DNA from: a virus
Length of the DNA: 27,228 bases
IMG/VR virus record: IMGVR_UViG_3300048015_000344
Span: 1-27,228 of that record
Strand: one strand, 5' to 3'
Part shown: in pieces, positions 1-7,594 of the stretch
Layout of the letters: every line of letters starts with the position of its first letter
Numbering within the stretch: the stretch's first letter is position 1
Notes under the pieces: generated by a model
Databases searched by the model: none
The model's input: the letters and a program-made list of their open reading frames with translations, nothing else
What the model was told of the DNA's origin: nothing
Translations under genes and position numbers: made by a program

Positions 1-300
1 ATGCCCTTAGCATCCATCGCCTGGACCCCCGCCCAGGACCAAACGCTGCGACGCATGCGGGCCGAAGGGGAGACCTGGAACGCGATCAGCGCCGCGCTCG
101 GGGCGACCCTCTACGCCACCATCGAGCGGGGCCGGAAGATCGGCGCACCCCGCCCCCCGCTCGGCCAGGCGCAAGGCCCCGCCTTCCGCGACGACCCGCA
201 TCGCGGCGCCCTGCCGCCCGGCCACCCGCGCAGTTGGGAGCCGCTGACGCGGGGCACCGTGCTCGCCGGGTCCGGCTACCCGCTCCCCGTCTTCCTCTGA
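1..300 (+). CDS. GcrA-like small helix-turn-helix protein
   Basis: A 99-residue protein. Its first 45 or so residues follow the pattern of the GcrA N-terminal DNA-binding domain: an opening W-T-P, then a helix (Q-T-L-R-R-M-R-A-E-G), then W-N-A-I-S-A-A-L-G and a second helix ending R-G-R-K-I-G. In Caulobacter and relatives GcrA binds methylated GANTC promoters and recruits sigma70 holoenzyme. Full GcrA proteins are longer (about 170 aa) and carry a C-terminal sigma-interaction domain. Here the C-terminal half is proline-rich with no recognisable domain, so it could bind DNA without activating. The ATG is the first base of the window, so a longer upstream start cannot be excluded. It lies 35 bp before the DUF6362-like gene on the same strand. 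The family link is by motif reading and is moderately secure; any cell-cycle role is inference. Confidence 0.6.
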   Translation: MPLASIAWTPAQDQTLRRMRAEGETWNAISAALGATLYATIERGRKIGAPRPPLGQAQGPAFRDDPHRGALPPGHPRSWEPLTRGTVLAGSGYPLPVFL

Positions 301-335
301 ACCGCTCCCTCCACCCCAGCCGGATCGGACCCGCC

Positions 336-875
336 ATGACCGTCATCGCCTTCCCCACCGCCGTCGCGCCCGCCTCCCGCGCCGCCCGGAGCCTGCCGCT
401 CGACCATCCGCGCCGGGCCGCGCTGCCCGCCGACGCCGAGTATGTCGTCTACCGGCTGGAGGAGGCGGGCCGGTCGCTGCTTGCGCTCCCGCGCACGGGC
501 TACACGACCGGGCTGCGCTGCTCCTCGCTCGACATCGTGCGCGGCGCCGCCGAGAGCTACGGCTGGAGCGAACGCCAGCTTCGCCCCGCCATCCCGTCCG
601 CCGCCATGATCACGCGCATGGACGAGGCGCTGTGCTGGATCTCGCTCATCCCGCAGCAGCGCTACGTGCTGCGCCGGATCGTGGGCGCGCGTGCGCTCGT
701 GAGCCCGGTGACGGAGCGATACCTCTACTCGTGGCGCCGCCTCGCGGCCCTGGTCGGTGCGGACCACAAGGCGGTGCAGCGCTGGCACGCCCAGGCGATC
801 GACATGATCGTGACCGCGCTTAACGCCGCGGCGCTCGACGCCCGCCCCCTCGGCACAGGCGAGCGGGGCGTATGA
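336..875 (+). CDS. DUF6362-like phage protein
   Basis: A 179-residue protein. The central part (about residues 45-155) matches the layout of DUF6362 proteins, which commonly lie just upstream of terminase genes in alphaproteobacterial prophages. It has a segment with E-S-Y-G-W-S-E-R-Q-L-R-P-A-I-P-S, then R-M-D-E-A-L-C-W-I, then an R-R-L-A-A-L-V-G helix-turn-helix-like end with H-K-A-V-Q-R-W. The ATG at 336 is chosen; a TTG at 234 in the same frame would run into the preceding gene. The function of the family is unknown; a DNA-binding or late-gene regulatory role is inferred from the helix-turn-helix character and position. Its stop codon directly abuts a strong hairpin (880-905). Confidence 0.65.
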   Translation: MTVIAFPTAVAPASRAARSLPLDHPRRAALPADAEYVVYRLEEAGRSLLALPRTGYTTGLRCSSLDIVRGAAESYGWSERQLRPAIPSAAMITRMDEALCWISLIPQQRYVLRRIVGARALVSPVTERYLYSWRRLAALVGADHKAVQRWHAQAIDMIVTALNAAALDARPLGTGERGV

Positions 876-879
876 AAAG

Positions 880-905
880 GGGGCGGCCCGTCGCCGGGCC
901 GCCCC
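880..905 (-). terminator. Rho-independent terminator of the minus-strand cassette
   Basis: A perfect 11-bp GC inverted repeat pairs 880-890 with 895-905 around a 4-nt loop (TCGC). Read on the minus strand the stem is followed by C-TTTT (complement of 875-879), which fits an intrinsic terminator for the PEP-CTERM gene ending at 931. On the plus strand no T-run follows, but the hairpin starts 5 bases after the DUF6362-like stop and may also stop or slow plus-strand transcripts. Confidence 0.7.
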
Positions 906-930
906 GCTGAGATGCAGTCTGGTGGAAAAA

Positions 931-1638
931 TCAGGTCCGGCGGAAACGCCGGGTCAGAAAGCCGCCCAGCGCCGTGCCGAGCAGCAGCACGGTTGCGGGT
1001 TCGGGAACGGGAGGCGGCGGCGGCGTCTGCGACGGCGTCACCGTCACGTTCGCGAACAGCGCCGTCGCATCACTGCCGCCCTGCGCGAGCGCGGCCGTCA
1101 GCGTCAGCGTCTCGGAGGCGGCGGTCGCCGTGAAGGTCGCGGTCTCGATGTCGAACGGAACCGAAGCGTCGTCGAATGTCGTAACAGGCGTAACCATGTG
1201 GCTCGCGATCAGCGTCACGCCGCCCAGGCTCGCGCTGACCAGCGGGTTGTCGCTGCTGGCGAAGCGGGCGTTGTCCATGAAGGCGAGCGTGTAGCTGCTC
1301 CCCACGGTCAGCGAGAGCGTCTGGCTCAGCGACGCCATGGCCGCTCCGGTGAAGACGTGGATGAACCCGACATTGCCGGAGACGCCCGTCGCAGCGCTGC
1401 CGTTGTCCCAATAAACCCCGCCCGCATCGACGTAGGGAGACGATCCGGTCTGGTAGGGCGGCGCGGCGGGCGTCTGGGTCCAGCCGGCGATCGGCCCCTC
1501 ATAGGGCGGGAAGGCGGGGCCGGCCGGGTCGAAATTGGGGTTGGCGACGATCGCGGCGCGCGCCGCACCGACATGCGCGAGCGGTGCCGCGAGCACGACC
1601 GCGAAAATCCACGCGCGGCCCACTGTCCTCCGCACCAT
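931..1638 (-). CDS. PEP-CTERM sorting domain exported protein
   Basis: A 235-residue secreted protein. The N-terminus is a Sec signal peptide: R-R near the start, a hydrophobic stretch (W-I-F-A-V-V-L-A-A-P-L) and a likely cut after A-A-R-A near residue 28. The body is rich in G, T, S and aromatic residues and looks like a beta-sandwich (galactose-binding/DUF642-like; inference). The C-terminus has a poly-proline linker and then the sorting tripartite tag: V-P-E-P-A at about 211-215, a transmembrane stretch (T-V-L-L-L-G-T-A-L-G-G-F-L) and an Arg-rich tail (R-R-F-R-R-T). Such proteins are processed by exosortase/EpsH in hosts making extracellular polysaccharide; no exosortase is in the window. 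The ATG at 1638 has an AGG about 7 bases upstream; a TTG at 1659 is less likely. It is transcribed against the phage late genes and looks like host-derived cargo. Confidence 0.85.
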   Translation of the reverse strand: MVRRTVGRAWIFAVVLAAPLAHVGAARAAIVANPNFDPAGPAFPPYEGPIAGWTQTPAAPPYQTGSSPYVDAGGVYWDNGSAATGVSGNVGFIHVFTGAAMASLSQTLSLTVGSSYTLAFMDNARFASSDNPLVSASLGGVTLIASHMVTPVTTFDDASVPFDIETATFTATAASETLTLTAALAQGGSDATALFANVTVTPSQTPPPPPVPEPATVLLLGTALGGFLTRRFRRT

Positions 1639-1820
1639 CACCCGACCTCGCTCGATCAATCCGTCATTGCGCCGGAACGGTACAGCTCACAATTCCGTTA
1701 CGCGCCGCTCCTGATCAAGAGATGAGCAACGACCGTGCCAGGAGGTAAGTGCCTGTTCTCCTTCGCATGTGCGGCACGCGTTGGACCGGGCTGTAAAGTC
1801 CGCCGACGACAGCGTGACGG

Positions 1821-3449
1821 TCAGGCGGCGGCCCGCACCTCCTGACGCGCGTCCTCGCGAATCATGTCGGCCGCTTTCTCGGCGATCATCATGATCGGCG
1901 CGTTCGTGTTGCCCGATACCAAGGTCGGCATGATCGAGCCGTCCACCACACGCAGACCGGCGATTCCGTGCACGCGCAAGCGGTCGTCCACCACCGCCAT
2001 CGGGTCGTGGCCCATCTTGCAGGTGCCGACCGGGTGATAGACCGTCTGGCCGTTGTTGCGGGCCCATTCCAGCCACTCGTCGTCAGTCTGCACCTTGTCG
2101 CCCGGGTTCATCTCGAAATCGCGCCAGCGGTCGAGGATCGGGTTGTGGATGATGCGACGCGCGAGCTTCATGCCGGCGACGAGGCTGCGGCGATCCGCCT
2201 CGGCGGCGAGGAAGTTCGGCCGGATCGCCGGTGCTGCCATCGGGTCGGGTGATTTCAGATGAATCGATCCGGTCGATTCCGGCCGGAGCTGGCAAATCGT
2301 CACCGTCATGCCCGGCAGCGTGTCGAGCTTGCGCTTGGCGATGCTGCTGTAGCTGGCGTGCGCGAAGTGGTACTGAATGTCGGGCGTCTCGAGTTCCGGC
2401 CGCGTGCGCACGAAGCCGTAGACGATGCCCGCGGTGAAGGTCAGCGCGCCGCGCTGCATCAGGTAGTATTTCGCGACTTCCTGCGCGAGCCGCACGCCGC
2501 GCGTCTGCTCGTTGAGCGTCTCGCGCACCTTCACGCGGTAGTTCATGCGCGGCGCGAAGTGGTCCCGCAGGTTCTCGCCCACGCCGCGCAGCTCGTGGCG
2601 TACCTCGATGCCATGCGCGGCGAGCACCTCCGGTCGGCCGATGCCCGACAGCTCCAGGACGTGCGGAGACTGCACGGCGCCGGCGGCCAGCAGGACCTCA
2701 ACGTTGCACCGTGCCTCGCGGTCGGTCCCGCCCTGGCGATAGCGCACGCCGACGCAGCGCTTGCCCTCCAGCAGCAGCCCCGTGGCCTGTGCGTTGGTGA
2801 TCACGTGCAGGTTCGGGCGCCCGCGTGCCGGGTCGAGATAGGCCCGCGCGGAGGACCAGCGCTTCCCGTTCTTCTGCGTGACCTGATAGTAGCCGAAGCC
2901 TTCCTGGTCGCCGTTGTTGTAGTCGGGGTTGCGGGGGAACCCCTCGGCGACGCCGGCCGCGATGAACGCGTCCAGCAGCGGCGCGCGCTCGCGCATGTCG
3001 GCCACGTTCAGCGGTCCGCCGCGCCCGCGCGTCTCGTCGCCGCCGCGCTCGAAATTCTCGGATTTCTTGAAGTAGGGCAGCACCGACTCGTACGACCAGC
3101 CGCGATTGCCGAACTGCGACCACGTGTCGTAGTCGAGCGGCTGTCCGCGCACGTAGAGCATGCCGTTGATCGAGCTCGATCCGCCGAGCGCCTTGCCGCG
3201 CGGAATCGGGATCTTCCGGCCGCGCACATTGTCCTCGGGCTCGGTCTCGAACAGCCAGTTGTAGGTCGGGTGGTTCATCAGCTTGGTGAACCCGGCCGGG
3301 ATGTCGATCCAGAACCCGTTGTCGCGCCCGCCCGCTTCCAGCAGCAGGACCTTGCAGGACGTGTCCTCGGTCAGCCGCGCCGCCAGCACGCAGCCGGCGG
3401 AGCCGGCGCCCACGATGATGTAGTCGTACGATCCCGTCGGCGTTTCCAT
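1821..3449 (-). CDS. GMC family FAD-dependent oxidoreductase (choline/alcohol dehydrogenase-like)
   Basis: A 542-residue complete GMC oxidoreductase; the family oxidises alcohols or choline-type substrates using FAD. Visible motifs: the N-terminal Rossmann dinucleotide-binding loop G-A-G-S-A-G-C (residues about 13-19) followed by E-A-G-G; the first GMC signature G-K-A-L-G-G-S-S-S-I-N-G; the second signature around G-A-V-Q-S-P; and the active-site end Y-H-P-V-G-T-C-K-M-G with His472 as predicted catalytic base, then S-G-N-T-N-A-P with Asn516. No signal peptide is seen, so it is probably cytoplasmic. The ATG at 3449 is preceded by GGGAGA at a good distance; longer starts to 3572 would overlap the lipoprotein gene. 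It lies 31 bp downstream of the lipoprotein gene on the same strand, so the two probably share a transcript. The substrate cannot be read from sequence. A gene of this class inside a phage late region is unusual. Confidence 0.92.
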   Translation of the reverse strand: METPTGSYDYIIVGAGSAGCVLAARLTEDTSCKVLLLEAGGRDNGFWIDIPAGFTKLMNHPTYNWLFETEPEDNVRGRKIPIPRGKALGGSSSINGMLYVRGQPLDYDTWSQFGNRGWSYESVLPYFKKSENFERGGDETRGRGGPLNVADMRERAPLLDAFIAAGVAEGFPRNPDYNNGDQEGFGYYQVTQKNGKRWSSARAYLDPARGRPNLHVITNAQATGLLLEGKRCVGVRYRQGGTDREARCNVEVLLAAGAVQSPHVLELSGIGRPEVLAAHGIEVRHELRGVGENLRDHFAPRMNYRVKVRETLNEQTRGVRLAQEVAKYYLMQRGALTFTAGIVYGFVRTRPELETPDIQYHFAHASYSSIAKRKLDTLPGMTVTICQLRPESTGSIHLKSPDPMAAPAIRPNFLAAEADRRSLVAGMKLARRIIHNPILDRWRDFEMNPGDKVQTDDEWLEWARNNGQTVYHPVGTCKMGHDPMAVVDDRLRVHGIAGLRVVDGSIMPTLVSGNTNAPIMMIAEKAADMIREDARQEVRAAA

Positions 3450-3480
3450 CGCGTTTTCTCCCTGCGTCGTGGCGGACAGC

Positions 3481-3942
3481 CTAGCCGCGGCGCAGCGCCA
3501 CGGTCCACCGGCACGCGCCCGAAACCAGCGTGCCGTCGATCCGCCGCGCGCCGTCCGCGTCCCGCGATGCAACCGCGTCGAGCCGCATGGTCAGGGTTGT
3601 CTGCGCCCCCATGCGCCGCGAAGCCTCGCCCGCGAGCCGCCCCGCATCGTCGACCGTGCCGTGCAGCACCGTGGTCGACTGGAACGGGTCGAAGCCGAAC
3701 GTGTCCCGCCCGATCGTCATCAGGCCGGTGCTGCGCGCCGGGCCGCAGGCGGGATCGGACGACGTGACCGGCCCGGTCCAGCGCCCCTCCAGCCCGCTCA
3801 CAGCGACGACTTCGCCCGTGCCAATGTTGCGAGAGACGCGGCCCGGCAGCGCCGCGACGTCCGAGCATCCGGCGGCGAGCAGCACCGGAAGAAAAAAAAC
3901 CGCTACTAGGAAAATCCGCCTTGCCCGAGTGCCCCAGTCCAT
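3481..3942 (-). CDS. Small lipoprotein of unknown function
   Basis: A 153-residue protein with a clear type II signal peptide: basic N-region (T-R-A-R-R), hydrophobic core (I-F-L-V-A-V-F-F-L-P-V-L) and lipobox L-A-A-G-C with Cys26 as the predicted lipidated residue. The mature part is about 128 residues, probably beta-rich, with two cysteines (D-P-A-C-G and G-A-C-R-W) that could form a disulfide in the periplasm; it repeats the style W-T-G-P-V-T / L-H-G-T-V-D / I-D-G-T-L of small outer-membrane or periplasmic beta-barrel lipoproteins. I do not recognise the family. The ATG at 3942 has GGAG about 7 bases upstream; an in-frame start at 4092 would run through the divergent terminase-side region and lacks the signal peptide at its end. 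It is the first gene of the minus-strand pair with the GMC oxidoreductase. Confidence 0.75.
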   Translation of the reverse strand: MDWGTRARRIFLVAVFFLPVLLAAGCSDVAALPGRVSRNIGTGEVVAVSGLEGRWTGPVTSSDPACGPARSTGLMTIGRDTFGFDPFQSTTVLHGTVDDAGRLAGEASRRMGAQTTLTMRLDAVASRDADGARRIDGTLVSGACRWTVALRRG

Positions 3943-3959
3943 CCTATCACTCCGGCCAT

Positions 3960-3998
3960 GATGGCGGCGTGTGCGCGAGAGGGCGCAGCGCCGCCATC
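3960..3998 (+). promoter_or_regulatory. Strong hairpin in the divergent region before the terminase operon
   Basis: A perfect 10-bp inverted repeat (3960-3969 with 3989-3998) is continued inwards by a G-T pair and a 5-bp stem (3972-3976 with 3983-3987), closing a 6-nt loop. On the plus strand it is followed by TTCGTTTC, a weak T-rich tail. It sits between the lipoprotein start (3942, minus) and the small-terminase-like start (4034, plus). It could be a plus-strand terminator/attenuator controlling entry into the late operon, or a 5' UTR structure of the minus-strand transcript. I could not identify a convincing promoter in either direction. Confidence 0.5.
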
Positions 3999-4033
3999 TT
4001 CGTTTCAGGGACCCCGGATCGCGAACCGCCGCC

Positions 4034-4303
4034 ATGAACATCGCCGACAACCCGACGCCGCTCGATGTGCTCCTGGAAGCGATGATGGACAAGTACCGCG
4101 TCGGGGACCTCGACTCGGCGGCGAATTACGCCCGCCTCGCCGCTCCCTACTGCCACGCGCGGAAAGTTCCGACGCCCCGCGCTGCTCCCCCCACCATCGA
4201 GGCGCGAAACCTTGCCGATGCCGAGCTCGATCGACTCGACCCATGCTTCGACCTTCGCGCACGAGCGACAGACCCGCCAGCGGATCCGCACCGACCTGCA
4301 TGA
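4034..4303 (+). CDS. Putative small terminase subunit-like protein
   Basis: An 89-residue protein directly before the large terminase. The segment P-L-D-V-L-L-E-A-M-M-D-K followed by A-A-N-Y-A-R-L-A-A-P-Y-C-H-A-R-K resembles the conserved stretch (L-x-F-L-L-x-V-M ... A-A-K-A-A-A-P-Y-x-H-P-R) found in short TerS-like proteins preceding TerL in alphaproteobacterial phages. It is shorter than typical TerS and lacks an obvious N-terminal helix-turn-helix. The ATG at 4034 is chosen because this motif starts just after it. Its 3' end overlaps the TerL start by 92 bases in another frame, so the last 30 or so residues, which look like unstructured sequence, may be constrained by TerL. The role is inferred from position and motif. 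Confidence 0.5.
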   Translation: MNIADNPTPLDVLLEAMMDKYRVGDLDSAANYARLAAPYCHARKVPTPRAAPPTIEARNLADAELDRLDPCFDLRARATDPPADPHRPA

Positions 4304-5633
4304 GTGGGCGGTCGCGGCCGGGTTCCACCCCGCCGCGCACCACGCACTGCTGCTCGACGAGCTCGCACGCGTGGCCGACGGCAGCACCGACCGGCTGATG
4401 GTGTTGATGCCGCCGGGCAGCGCGAAGTCGACCTACGCCTCGATCCTGTTTCCCGCCTGGTGGTTCGTGCGCCATCCGGGCAGCTCCGTCATCGCCGCCT
4501 CGCACACCGCCGACCTCGCCGAGCATTTCGGCCGCCAGGTGCGCGCCCTCGTCGTCGAACACGGGCCGCGCCTCGGCTACGCGCTCACTGCCGACAACCG
4601 CGCCGCCGCGCGCTGGCAGATCTCGCGCCGCGGCCAGTACTACGCGACCGGCGTGCGCGGCCCGATCACCGGCCGCCGCGCCGACCTCGCGATTATCGAC
4701 GACCCGGTGCGCTCGCAGGCGGACGCCGACAACAAGGCGCTGCGCGACTCGACCTGGACCTGGTTCCGCTCCGACCTCACCACGCGCCTCAAGCCGCGCG
4801 GGCGCGTCATCGTCATCATGACGCGCTGGCACGTCGACGATCTCTGCGGCCGCCTGCTGGCCTTGCAGCCGGACGAGTGGCGCACGCTGCGGCTGCCCGC
4901 GCTCGCCGAGGCGAACGACCCGCTGGGCCGCGCGCCGGGTGAGGCGCTCTGGCCCGAATGGGAGGATCGCGCGGCGCTCGAACGCAAGCGCGCCATCGTG
5001 GGCGAGCGCGCCTGGTCGGCGCTGTTCCAGCAGGATCCGCGGCCCGACGCGGGCAACATGTTCCGCGTCGAGCGGATCGCGGTTTTGGCGGCGCTCTCCG
5101 TGCCGCCCGGCAGCCGCACGATCCGTGCCTGGGACCTTGCCGCCACCGCGGAGCGCGAGGGCGGCGACCCGGACTGGACGGCGGGGGTAAAGCTGTCGCT
5201 CGACGATGCCGGGCGCGTCGCCGTGCTCGACGTGGTGCGCCTGCGCGGCGATGCGGCCGAGGTCGGCGCCACGATCGCGCGCACCGCCAGCCGGGACGGG
5301 CGCGAGGTGGTGATCGGCCTGCCGCAGGACCCCGGGCAGGCGGGCAAGACGCAGGTGACCTACTTGGCGAAGGAGCTGCGCGGCTACACCACGCGCGCCT
5401 CCCCGGAGACGGGATCGAAGATCAAGCGCGCCGAGCCCGTGATGGCGCAGGCGCAGTCCGGCAACCTCGCCGTGCTGCAGGCGCCCTGGACGGCCGCCTT
5501 CATCGACGAGCTGCGCGAGTTTCCGCACGGCGCCAAGGACGACCAGGTGGACGCGCTCTCCCGCGGCTTCGCCCTGCTGATCGCCGAGCCGGAGCCGGGG
5601 CGGCGCGCGCGGGTGGAGATCATGGGCCGGTAG
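4212..5633 (+). CDS. terL: Phage terminase large subunit
   Basis: A 473-residue packaging motor: ATPase plus nuclease that translocates and cuts phage DNA at the portal. Walker A is visible as P-P-G-S-A-K-S-T (residues 67-74), Walker B as L-A-I-I-D-D-P (about 159-165), and the coupling motif as V-I-M-T-R-W-H. The C-terminal RNase H-like nuclease is marked by A-W-D-L-A (Asp308) and by the terminal K-D-D-Q-V-D-A-L-S acidic cluster (Asp443/444 and Asp447). Length is normal for the family. The TTG at 4212 has GAGG 9 bases upstream; the ATG two codons later (4218) is the alternative and is further from the ribosome-binding site. It overlaps the TerS-like gene and is followed by a 92-bp gap before the portal gene. 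Confidence 0.95.
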   Translation: MPMPSSIDSTHASTFAHERQTRQRIRTDLHEWAVAAGFHPAAHHALLLDELARVADGSTDRLMVLMPPGSAKSTYASILFPAWWFVRHPGSSVIAASHTADLAEHFGRQVRALVVEHGPRLGYALTADNRAAARWQISRRGQYYATGVRGPITGRRADLAIIDDPVRSQADADNKALRDSTWTWFRSDLTTRLKPRGRVIVIMTRWHVDDLCGRLLALQPDEWRTLRLPALAEANDPLGRAPGEALWPEWEDRAALERKRAIVGERAWSALFQQDPRPDAGNMFRVERIAVLAALSVPPGSRTIRAWDLAATAEREGGDPDWTAGVKLSLDDAGRVAVLDVVRLRGDAAEVGATIARTASRDGREVVIGLPQDPGQAGKTQVTYLAKELRGYTTRASPETGSKIKRAEPVMAQAQSGNLAVLQAPWTAAFIDELREFPHGAKDDQVDALSRGFALLIAEPEPGRRARVEIMGR

Positions 5634-5725
5634 CCAACGGCGAACCGGCCGACCCGAGATATCGACCCGCGCCGCCCACGCGGTCTCTCCCGCCGCGATC
5701 GCGGCTCACGACCAACGGACATCGC

Positions 5726-7174
5726 ATGTTCCAGACCCTCTGCGACCTGCTGCCGCGGGACGCGGCGCTGCCGGCGCGCGCCCGCGCGCTCGACGCGTTG
5801 CGGCGCGTGCTCGACGGCTCGATCTACGACGTGCTGCCGCACCAGTTCCACGAGGAGCGGGGCGCCGGCGGCGAATACATCCCGCTGCGCATGCGCCGCC
5901 CGAGCGTGCGCTACGCGCTCGCCCGCGTCGTCGTCGAGGACAGCGTGGCGCTGCTGTTCAGCGAGGGCCATTTCCCGCGCTTCGACAGCCCTGACCACGC
6001 CGTCCGCGACGTGCTCGCCGACGTGGTCAAGGAGTGCCGGCTCAACCAGGTGATGATCGACGCGGCGCTGCGCGGGGCGGTCGGCTCCGTCGCGATCCAG
6101 ATGCGCGTGCTGCGGGGCCGGGTGTTTTTCGCGGCTTTGGACACGACCTGGCTCACCCCGGCCATGGACCCGGAGGCGCCCGACACGCTGATGAGCGTGC
6201 GCGAGCGTTACAAGGTCGCGGGCGCCGCCCTCGCCGCGGCCGGCTACGACCTGCCGGACCCGGACGCGGAGTACTGGTTCGCGCGCATCTGGGATGCGAC
6301 CGACGAGACGTGGTTTCTGCCGCAACCGGTCGGCGACGATACGCCGCCGGCGCCCGACCCCGTGCGCAGCGTGCGTCACGGCCTCGGCTTCGTGCCGCTC
6401 GTCTGGGTGCGCAACCTGCCGGGACCGTCGTCCACCGGCGACGCGGCCGACGGTGCCTGCACCTTCCGCGCCGCGATCGAGAGCCAGATCGAGATCGACT
6501 ACCAGCTCAGCCAGGCCGGGCGCGGGCTGAAATACAGCAGCGACCCGACGCTGCTGATCAAGGAACCCGCGACCTCCGACGGCGAGATCGTCAAGGGCGC
6601 GGGTAACGCGCTCGTCGTCAGCGAGAAGGGCGATGCGCGGCTGCTGGAGATCGGCGGCACTGCGTCGGCGGCCGTGATCGAGTATGTGCGCACTTTGCGC
6701 GAACTCGCGCTGGAGAGCGTTCACGGCAACCGCGCCAGCGCCGACCGCCTGACCGCGGCGCAGTCCGGCCGCGCGCTCGAGATGATGAACCAGGGCCTGA
6801 TCTGGCTCGCCGACAATCTGCGCGTCAGCTACGGCGAAGGCGCGCTCCTGGCGCTCGGTCGCATGGTGCTCGCCGCCTCGCGCATCTATCCGCTGCGCGT
6901 GATGGGTCACGCGGTCGGCCCGCTCGACCCGAACGCGCGCCTGTCGCTCGTGTGGCCGCGCTGGTATGCGCCGAGCGCCGAGGATCGGCAGCGCGACGCG
7001 CAGACCCTCGGCACGCTCGCCGGCTCCGGCCAGATCAGCCGCGAGACCGCCGTGCGCGCGATCGCCGACAGCTACGACATCGAGGACGTGCCCGCCGAAC
7101 TCGCGCGCATCGCCGCCGACCGCGCGGCTATCCCGCGCGCGCCAACCGACCGCAAACCGAGCAGGAAACCGTGA
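5726..7174 (+). CDS. Phage portal protein (SPP1 gp6-like)
   Basis: A 482-residue protein in the portal slot, between TerL and the scaffold/capsid genes. The portal forms the dodecameric ring at the capsid vertex through which DNA enters and to which the neck attaches. Sequence features fit SPP1 gp6-type portals: an N-terminal helical clip/wing region (about 1-110), the segment E-I-D-Y-Q-L-S-Q-A-G-R-G-L-K-Y-S-S-D-P-T-L-L-I in the middle, and a long helical stem/crown (R-A-S-A-D-R-L-T-A-A-Q-S-G-R-A-L-E-M-M), ending in an acidic/helical tail. The ATG at 5726 is chosen; the same frame is open far upstream but antisense-like composition there does not look like protein. Its TGA overlaps the next ATG by one base (TGATG). 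Confidence 0.88.
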   Translation: MFQTLCDLLPRDAALPARARALDALRRVLDGSIYDVLPHQFHEERGAGGEYIPLRMRRPSVRYALARVVVEDSVALLFSEGHFPRFDSPDHAVRDVLADVVKECRLNQVMIDAALRGAVGSVAIQMRVLRGRVFFAALDTTWLTPAMDPEAPDTLMSVRERYKVAGAALAAAGYDLPDPDAEYWFARIWDATDETWFLPQPVGDDTPPAPDPVRSVRHGLGFVPLVWVRNLPGPSSTGDAADGACTFRAAIESQIEIDYQLSQAGRGLKYSSDPTLLIKEPATSDGEIVKGAGNALVVSEKGDARLLEIGGTASAAVIEYVRTLRELALESVHGNRASADRLTAAQSGRALEMMNQGLIWLADNLRVSYGEGALLALGRMVLAASRIYPLRVMGHAVGPLDPNARLSLVWPRWYAPSAEDRQRDAQTLGTLAGSGQISRETAVRAIADSYDIEDVPAELARIAADRAAIPRAPTDRKPSRKP

Positions 7175-7578
7175 TGGCCGACCCCGTCGATCCGGGCGCC
7201 GACAAGGCGCTCTCGGAGCTGCGCGCCCGCGCCGAAGCGCTGGAGCAGCAGCTCACCGCCGTGCAGAAGGACACCGAGGCCCGCCTGATCCGCGCCGAGA
7301 TGAAGGCCGAGGCCGTGCGGCACGGCATGGTCGATCTCGACGGCCTCAAGCTGCTCGACATGGGCGCGCTCAAGCTCGGCGAGCACGGCGCGGTCGAGGA
7401 CGCAGCGGGCGTGATGACGCGCCTCAAGCGCGACAAGCCCTGGCTGTTCGGCACCGCGAGCTCCTCCAGCACCGCCGCGGCGCCGCCGGCGCAGCCGCCC
7501 ACCGAAAAGCGCGCCACCGACATGACCGACGCCGAGTACCGCGTCGCCCGCGCCGCCCTCCTCAAGCGCCGCTTCTGA
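7174..7578 (+). CDS. Putative capsid scaffolding protein (gp20-like)
   Basis: A 134-residue highly charged protein between portal and major capsid gene, the normal scaffold position. Residues about 8-50 form a predicted coiled coil (A-L-S-E-L-R-A-R-A-E-A-L-E-Q-Q-L). The middle has T-R-L-K-R-D-K-P-W-L-F-G, the hallmark Lys-Pro-aromatic-Leu-Phe element of gp20-type scaffolds. A low-complexity Ser/Ala/Pro linker follows, and the C-terminus ends in a basic helix (A-R-A-A-L-L-K-R-R-F), a plausible coat-binding element. It overlaps the portal stop by one base; AGGAAA lies about 8 bases before the ATG. Scaffold function is inferred from position and features. Confidence 0.7.
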   Translation: MADPVDPGADKALSELRARAEALEQQLTAVQKDTEARLIRAEMKAEAVRHGMVDLDGLKLLDMGALKLGEHGAVEDAAGVMTRLKRDKPWLFGTASSSSTAAAPPAQPPTEKRATDMTDAEYRVARAALLKRRF

Positions 7579-7594
7579 GAAAGGAACCGACACG

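Noticed and set aside
234-335. TTG start extending the DUF6362-like protein upstream
   Set aside because: The extension overlaps the GcrA-like gene and lacks family resemblance; the ATG at 336 is adequate.
1673-1697. Operator-like inverted repeat CGGAA...TTCCG in the gap between the PEP-CTERM start and the GMC stop
   Set aside because: Only 5-bp arms with 15-nt spacing; similarity to a lac-type operator half is probably chance. No promoter could be supported in 1639-1820.
3450-3572. Upstream extension of the GMC oxidoreductase to 3572
   Set aside because: The extra 41 residues are Arg-rich, overlap the lipoprotein gene and precede the normal Rossmann start; the ATG at 3449 has a ribosome-binding site.
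5692-5705. 14-bp perfect palindrome GCCGCGATCGCGGC between TerL and portal
   Set aside because: Too short a feature in GC-rich sequence to assign as an operator or cos/pac site.
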